Shown: positions 28,510 through 32,655 of the stretch, piece after piece
Layout of the letters: every line of letters begins with the position of its first letter
How positions within the stretch are numbered: the first letter of the stretch is position 1
Virus record (IMG/VR): IMGVR_UViG_3300047409_000273
Coordinates: 1 to 32,655 of that record
DNA length: 32,655 nucleotides
Origin: a virus
Direction: 5' to 3' (one strand)
Notes under the pieces: model-generated
What the model was told of the DNA's origin: nothing
What the model saw: the letters and a program-made list of their open reading frames with translations, nothing else
Databases searched by the model: none
Made by a program: the position numbers and the translations under genes

Positions 28510-29259
28510 TTATTCTTGTGCTTTGAAAGCAAAGTCTCTGATGACCACTTCAACATTACCAGCAGGAGCTTTCGCATCTTTGAGCCAGAGGTTCAAGTGG
28601 AAAGGCATTGCTGCTTGGCTGAGTTGGTTTACAGAGAACCCTTCTTCCCTGTGGCTCCAGTGAGAGCCAGTGTTAGCATCCCATACGCTCCATTCCATCG
28701 TGTCGTTGGTGCGTTCGATAGAGAAGCCGAGAGGATTCATTTTAGTGAGATCGAAGGTGTCATTGAAGTCAGCTCCACGCCACATTTGGCTGCCGCGACC
28801 TTTAGGCATCACTGGCATCCAGTTTGAGAACTGAATGAAGTTCTGGTTGTTGATAGGCAAGCATTTCGCGTCAAGTTGAGGCTGAGCGCCCCAATAGCTG
28901 AACTCAATATCGAACTCGTGTGTGCCGTCAGGGCCGAGGTCGGCAGTTGGATAGCCGAAGATGCCGAGTACAGCGTTGTTGTCCAGGTTGGTGATAGGAA
29001 CTTGTTTTCCACCGACAAGAACAGACTCAATCACGCCAGAGTACTTACCGAATCCCAAGCGATTCACAGTAACAACTTCAGGGCAAACCCAGCGTCCACC
29101 CGCATCTTTAGAGATAAGCAAGTGTAAACGCCCTTGAGGATCAACCGTTGCGCCTTGACCACTGAAGTAGTTCGGGCCTGGGCCGTAGGGAACGGGCTTC
29201 GCAGGATCGTAATCCGAGCGGATAGTCCAAGTTAATCCGCCGAAATTTAAAAGAGCCAT
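28510..29259 (-). CDS. GH16-like glycoside hydrolase, probable depolymerase
   Basis: This gene encodes 249 residues with a concanavalin-like pattern. HEFDIEFSYWG contains the family 16 catalytic signature E-x-D-x-E (E115, D117, E119), and GKYSGVIES upstream matches the conserved strand of GH16 lectin-like folds. Length is right for a single catalytic domain, and no signal peptide is visible. GH16 enzymes cut beta-1,3/1,4 glucans, agarose, carrageenan and related polymers. Next to tail and lysis genes it probably degrades a host surface polysaccharide or biofilm matrix; whether it is in the virion is unknown. Confidence 0.7.
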   Translation of the reverse strand: MALLNFGGLTWTIRSDYDPAKPVPYGPGPNYFSGQGATVDPQGRLHLLISKDAGGRWVCPEVVTVNRLGFGKYSGVIESVLVGGKQVPITNLDNNAVLGIFGYPTADLGPDGTHEFDIEFSYWGAQPQLDAKCLPINNQNFIQFSNWMPVMPKGRGSQMWRGADFNDTFDLTKMNPLGFSIERTNDTMEWSVWDANTGSHWSHREEGFSVNQLSQAAMPFHLNLWLKDAKAPAGNVEVVIRDFAFKAQE

Positions 29260-29274
29260 TTTCTAACCCACTTT

Positions 29275-29769
29275 CTAGAGCACTTCCAAGGGAAGATACT
29301 CATATAACCCACTTAAGCTTCTTAACCAGATTGAGAAACGCATAAACTCCTTCTTTCGAGCTTCTGTGTCCCAGAGAAAGACGATACAACCAGCCGATCC
29401 AGGGTATATGTTTTCTGGATGGCATCCGCAGGAATTGCGGATCTGTCCGTTCTCTTTTCCGATTATGAGGTTTGTATCATTACTTGGGGAGTTGTAGATG
29501 TGCCAGAATTCACCGATGCCGCCTCCGGTTGGGAAGGTGCCATAGTTGAGGGGGTTGCGGAGGTCGATGCGGAGGGTGTATTTGCACTCTTGTGAATATG
29601 GTATAGGTGACTTTCCAGTTTGCCAGCTAGTGTCAAGATATCCTCTCTGCCCTGACCTGACAGGTAGTTGATTAAAAGGTTTATGCCCTGTTCTACTATC
29701 AACGATACTAAACTTCCCATCGAGCTGTCCTTTCGTTCTATCGAAGTATGCTTTGTAAGGGTTTTCCAT
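29275..29769 (-). CDS. possible cell-wall enzyme of the lysis block
   Basis: This gene encodes 164 residues. CGCHPENIYPGSAGCIVFLW is an H...SxGCI motif as found around the catalytic cysteine of L,D-transpeptidase-like and DUF5675-type proteins; GEFWHIYNSP precedes it with another histidine. The rest is a beta-rich fold (YTLRIDLRNPLNYGTFP). It follows a membrane protein and precedes the GH16-like gene, where an endolysin is expected. No standard lysozyme or amidase motif is seen, so the endolysin call is weak. Confidence 0.5.
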   Translation of the reverse strand: MENPYKAYFDRTKGQLDGKFSIVDSRTGHKPFNQLPVRSGQRGYLDTSWQTGKSPIPYSQECKYTLRIDLRNPLNYGTFPTGGGIGEFWHIYNSPSNDTNLIIGKENGQIRNSCGCHPENIYPGSAGCIVFLWDTEARKKEFMRFSIWLRSLSGLYEYLPLEVL

Positions 29770-30047
29770 TAGCGTCTAGCCTTTTCATCTCTGCGCATAG
29801 CGCTGATTGAAATCTTTACGTCCGTGATTTTGTCATTGAGCTTATCCAGCTTCTCTTCCAATCGAAGGAAGGTAGGGACAATCTCGGATCTACTCATATA
29901 TGTCTGAGCAGACTCCTGTTTGAGTGCGGCACTCATGGCGTTGAGATCAGATTGTGTGGCGAAGACTTTGGCTACAATGAGTTGCCACCCTAAATAAGCA
30001 ACCATCATCCCGGCCATTGATCCCATTGCCATCTTTTGAGGCATCAT
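29769..30047 (-). CDS. one-helix membrane protein with coiled coil, holin or spanin candidate
   Basis: This gene encodes 92 residues. Residues about 8-28 (MGSMAGMMVAYLGWQLIVAKV) form one membrane segment, followed by a coiled coil of about 60 residues (FLRLEEKLDKLNDKITDVKIS) and a basic end. It overlaps the next gene stop-to-start (TAATG-type). One-helix proteins with coiled coils occur as XhlA-like holins and inner-membrane spanins. It is the first gene of the block after a strong terminator. Confidence 0.6.
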   Translation of the reverse strand: MMPQKMAMGSMAGMMVAYLGWQLIVAKVFATQSDLNAMSAALKQESAQTYMSRSEIVPTFLRLEEKLDKLNDKITDVKISISAMRRDEKARR

Positions 30048-30067
30048 TAGTCATCCTTAATAGGCAA

Positions 30068-30114
30068 TTTAAAAAGCCAAGTTGTTATTATTATAATAGC
30101 AAACTTAGCTTTTT
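30068..30114 (-). terminator. Rho-independent terminator of the tail operon, bidirectional
   Basis: The minus strand reads AAAAAGCTAAGTT, an AT-rich loop of 18 nt, AACTTGGCTTTTT. The 13-bp stem with one G-U pair is flanked by A and T runs, so it can stop transcripts from both sides. It starts about 35 nt after the stop codon of the 30149-30700 gene. Confidence 0.8.
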
Positions 30115-30148
30115 ACTGCTCTATATTACCCAACTGGCTAATAGACTT

Positions 30149-30700
30149 TTAGCAGTCAGTAGTCTCTCCAACGTCACGAGCGTTTTTCAGGCAAAGGTAG
30201 GCGAATCCCATGAGGCCCAGCTCTTTAACTTTTGCTTCGTCGTAAGGGAATGTGAATACAGGATTAGAGACGCTATTCGGACTAGGATCTGTAGGCAGTG
30301 CTTCCCTTGCGAGTTTGTGCTCTTTCTGAGCGTTTGCTAAAGCCGCAAGAGCTTCATGCTGTTTCGCTTGAGCAGCAATGACTTGATCAATATCCTTTTG
30401 GATCTCATCTTTGCTTTTGCCTTCGGTGTCGTTGGCAATCTGAGTGATGGTATCCAGTTTAGTAGATGCCTCGTGATAAGCATTCTCAGCGTTCTGTGAG
30501 GCATTTCCTGCTTTATGAGCATGGAAGTGCATCTCAGCAAGTTTCTTTTGTTTTTGACGTGCTTCAGCCGCAGCCAGAACCGAAACATGGACGTTCATAG
30601 TCTTGGTGTCTGGAAGGTATTGAACATTAGTGATATAGGCATAGGCATCATCAAATGTCACGCCTAATCCCTGATGGATAAATTTAGTCTTTAAAGCCAT
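30149..30700 (-). CDS. tail-operon protein with inserted coiled coil
   Basis: This gene encodes 183 residues. The ends (ALKTKFIHQGLGVTFDDAYAY and VFTFPYDEAKVKELGLMGFAYLCLK) look like one folded domain interrupted by a long alanine/glutamine/lysine-rich coiled coil (about 45-135). It follows the tail-fibre gene by 11 nt. Fibre-associated proteins and chaperones often occupy this place. The family is not recognised. Confidence 0.7.
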   Translation of the reverse strand: MALKTKFIHQGLGVTFDDAYAYITNVQYLPDTKTMNVHVSVLAAAEARQKQKKLAEMHFHAHKAGNASQNAENAYHEASTKLDTITQIANDTEGKSKDEIQKDIDQVIAAQAKQHEALAALANAQKEHKLAREALPTDPSPNSVSNPVFTFPYDEAKVKELGLMGFAYLCLKNARDVGETTDC

Positions 30701-30711
30701 TGCGCCCTCGT

Positions 30712-31767
30712 TTAGGTCTTAATGATATAGTTCAAAATCATGTATGGAGGCATGTTGTTGTGCGAACCGCCGCCGCCATCTGTCGTACCAGAGATGGTTG
30801 TCGCCCCTGTACCGCTTCCGTTTGAAGCAGTGTGACCCGATGTGCCGCCTTGATAAGTAAATGTCACAGGAGGTACTTCAGCTTGAGTCAGGGTATGTTT
30901 TTCCTCACCACCACTCGCTGCGAATATTGTACCATTTGTAACGATACGATTGGCTGCTGTGCCACCCATATCATCACGGCCAAATGGAGTACGACCTCTT
31001 AAATCGGGAACGTTGAAAGTCGTTGAGCCATCGCCTGAGCCGAAGTTAGTCCCAATATTGGTGAACAACGCAGCGTATGTTGTACGCGAGACAGCTTGAC
31101 CATAGCAGAGCAACCAGCCGACAGGAGCAGAGTTTCCACACCAGGGAACAGGAACACCCGCTGGGAATGTGTTTGAGTTAGCTGTGACGTAGCTTTGCAG
31201 GAATGAATAACGAACCAAATCATTCGCATTGGAAGGATCGGAGCCGCCACGAGGTGACGTGATGAAAGTCTTCAAATCCTGAATAGACTGAGCACCAGAT
31301 ACTTTTACGTTTTGCGAAAGAATGAAGTAGCCAAGAGTCGCACGATAAGTAATCGTGATCTCTGTACCCGCTGGAATATCGCCTGTCTGAAGGGTCGTAC
31401 CATCGGAGCGATTGATATTTTTTACACCAAGCGCGTTGATATTGACTGTACTCGCGCCTGTGTTAGCATTAGTGGTGAAGAATCGTACTTGCATCCCGTC
31501 AAAATAATTTGTAGGACTTTGACGTGGAGATGGAGCAGACAGAACGTAAGCGTTTGCGCCTGAACCTGAATCCAGCAAATAGGTTCCACAAATGGAATAA
31601 TTTGCCATCGACTTTGCTATCTGAAAAAGATCCGCACCTGATAAAGTGATCCCTGCTGATGTGATGATGTTCTCAAGCTCGGAGATGAAATTATTGAACT
31701 CAGCCGCTGTCAAGTTGCCATCTGCTGATGTCGGATTGCTGTCTACCTTAGTGTTGTAATTAAGCAT
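30712..31767 (-). CDS. tail fibre protein with phage tail collar domain
   Basis: This gene encodes 351 residues. The C-terminal part carries the collar signature: PVPWCGNSAPVGWLLCYGQA, YAALFTNIGTNFGSGDGS, FNVPDLRGRTPFG, then a glycine-rich loop and NNMPPYMILNYIIKT. The N-terminal 170 residues are beta-rich and probably form the shaft and the attachment to the baseplate. The variable glycine/threonine tip (GSGTGATTISGT) probably contacts the receptor. It follows the DUF2313 protein in the usual baseplate-to-fibre order. It could serve as a short tail fibre. Confidence 0.9.
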   Translation of the reverse strand: MLNYNTKVDSNPTSADGNLTAAEFNNFISELENIITSAGITLSGADLFQIAKSMANYSICGTYLLDSGSGANAYVLSAPSPRQSPTNYFDGMQVRFFTTNANTGASTVNINALGVKNINRSDGTTLQTGDIPAGTEITITYRATLGYFILSQNVKVSGAQSIQDLKTFITSPRGGSDPSNANDLVRYSFLQSYVTANSNTFPAGVPVPWCGNSAPVGWLLCYGQAVSRTTYAALFTNIGTNFGSGDGSTTFNVPDLRGRTPFGRDDMGGTAANRIVTNGTIFAASGGEEKHTLTQAEVPPVTFTYQGGTSGHTASNGSGTGATTISGTTDGGGGSHNNMPPYMILNYIIKT

Positions 31768-32381
31768 TATGCCCCCTGATCAAAAACGAAGAAAATTTCC
31801 ACGTTCGCTGGCTTCATTCGATTGAAGAGACAGCGTAAAAGTCTGTTGTCTGGTCTGATGAACTTAATTGGAAATGCGTATTGAAACCCTACGTTCGCGT
31901 CCTCAGCTGGCATGTGGATGATGATGCTGAATTTCGCGTCTTTCCCACTTGGAAAGAGATAAATTGGAAACGCCGCCGGAAATAACCCATGAGTGGAGCA
32001 CGGCTCTACTTTAATAGTATAACCTAGTTTTGCGGCCAGATTGACCATTCCATCCAGTGAGTTGTCGTGTAAATCGTTCAGCATCATAAGCAAATGCGTT
32101 CTGCGCTGATCGTTGGTGAATTCGTAGTCGTTAAAACAGGTCGATGGGATACCTAATGCCTTTTCCCATTCGTTTAATAGCGCCTGGGTTTTAGAGAGAT
32201 CATACTCAGTTGCCGTGTCTTCGAGAATGGTCTGATAGCGTTGAAGCTCAGAAGCAAGCGCCCTGAGCATCTTTCTCAGGTTAGTTCCATCAATCCATTT
32301 CGCCTCATAAAGCTCACCCTGTGGAAGGTAATGAGCTAGGCTGTCGGCTTGATCGTCTTTGGTTCTGGTTTTAAATAACAT
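31767..32381 (-). CDS. DUF2313 (YmfQ/gp48-like) baseplate protein
   Basis: This gene encodes 204 residues. The LPQGELYEAKWIDGTNLRKM opening, then a helix with LLNEWEKALGIP, a TNDQRRTHLLMMLNDLHD segment and the central AAKLGYTIKVEP match the DUF2313 family, which completes the baseplate in Mu- and P2-like phages. It lies directly after a baseplate J-like gene and before the tail fibre, which is the expected order. Its last codon overlaps the fibre start. Confidence 0.85.
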   Translation of the reverse strand: MLFKTRTKDDQADSLAHYLPQGELYEAKWIDGTNLRKMLRALASELQRYQTILEDTATEYDLSKTQALLNEWEKALGIPSTCFNDYEFTNDQRRTHLLMMLNDLHDNSLDGMVNLAAKLGYTIKVEPCSTHGLFPAAFPIYLFPSGKDAKFSIIIHMPAEDANVGFQYAFPIKFIRPDNRLLRCLFNRMKPANVEIFFVFDQGA

Positions 32382-32387
32382 TGAAAC

Positions 32388-32655
32388 CTACACGAAATTC
32401 ACGTTGCCCAGAACGGCTAATGAGCCAAGGGGAACGGTAATGTTGCTGATCGGTGTTGTTACGCTAAAGGTTTTTACAAAATCCCCATTTGTTAAATCGA
32501 CGGTCTGCCAAATAGCAGATGTCCATAGAGCTGCGGGAACGTCCACGCCCTCGTCCACGGACTCAGCAAAGGCCACTGAGAGGCTATCTTTGATAGCTTG
32601 CTGCATCGTGATTGTATTCGGATTCAAACCCGCAATCGTGAAGTTGACAACGACT
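32388..32655 (-). CDS. baseplate J/gp47-like protein, C-terminal part (partial)
   Basis: The frame is open to the window edge, so this is the last 88 residues of a longer gene that starts outside. FTIAGLNPNTITMQQAIKDS, VDVPAALWTSAIW and the ending ISNITVPLGSLAVLGNVNFV match the C terminus of baseplate J-like proteins, which typically close with G-x-L-x-x-L-G-x-V-x-F. The TAG stop lies 6 nt before the DUF2313 ATG. It would form the baseplate wedge. Confidence 0.8.
   Translation of the reverse strand, partial: VVVNFTIAGLNPNTITMQQAIKDSLSVAFAESVDEGVDVPAALWTSAIWQTVDLTNGDFVKTFSVTTPISNITVPLGSLAVLGNVNFV

Noticed and set aside
31767-32655. TAG between the baseplate J and DUF2313 genes, in the same frame
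   Set aside because: The J-like protein ends with its usual G-x-L-x-x-L-G-x-V-x-F motif just before the TAG and the next gene starts with a good ATG; this is a normal gene junction.
1-32655. Genome-wide recoding of TAG
   Set aside because: About ten genes end in TAG at sensible places, often overlapping the next start or a tRNA, and no suppressor tRNA with a CTA anticodon is seen.

Overview
This window is part of a double-stranded DNA tailed bacteriophage genome (Caudoviricetes). The evidence is a tail and baseplate block, a putative lysis block, a complete phage-type replication and recombination set, thirteen tRNA or tRNA-like genes, and very tight packing with stop/start overlaps. All but one of the accepted genes lie on the minus strand, so transcription runs from high to low coordinates. 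The baseplate J and DUF2313 proteins suggest a contractile-tail or Mu/P2-like baseplate. A lipoprotein signal peptide and Shine-Dalgarno sites fit a bacterial host, but the host cannot be named from the sequence.

In order of transcription (right to left): 32655-30149 holds the end of a baseplate J-like gene, a DUF2313 baseplate protein, a collar-domain tail fibre and a coiled-coil protein, closed by a strong terminator. 30047-28510 holds a one-helix membrane protein, a possible cell-wall enzyme and a GH16-like glycoside hydrolase, closed by a terminator. 28447-24664 is driven by a promoter with a palindromic operator-like site and encodes a Ycf46-like AAA+ ATPase, an unknown protein, a DUF1257 (Ycf35-like) protein, a DUF2997 protein and small partners, closed by another terminator. 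24601-18190 is the replisome: a lambda-O-like initiator with an apparent origin (three tandem AT-rich 13-mers and seven GTTATCA iterons) inside its coding sequence, a possible degenerate helicase loader, a DnaB helicase, and a family A DNA polymerase with an N-terminal uracil-DNA-glycosylase-like domain. An HNH protein and a complete tyrosine recombinase beside tRNA-Thr follow.

16608-9684 is an accessory region of tRNAs and small genes. It contains an HslV/proteasome-like Ntn hydrolase, DUF6915 and DUF4326 proteins, and the only plus-strand gene. 9599-2107 is the second DNA-metabolism block: lipoprotein, primase, ssDNA-binding-like protein, SF2 helicase, RecA-like recombinase, two PD-(D/E)XK nucleases and a RuvC-like resolvase. 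Last come a 453-residue protein of unknown role and a small-terminase-like gene interrupted by an in-frame TAG at the left edge.

A 22-bp palindrome, AAAGTGCA-N6-TGCACTTT, recurs five times in perfect or imperfect form, mostly at promoters or operon heads. It looks like a phage-wide control or partition-like site. Together with the iteron origin and the recombinase it allows, but does not prove, a plasmid-like or temperate phase. The strongest candidates for undescribed biology are the Ycf46/DUF1257/DUF2997 module, the HslV-like protein, the palindrome network, the intragenic origin and the interrupted terminase gene.
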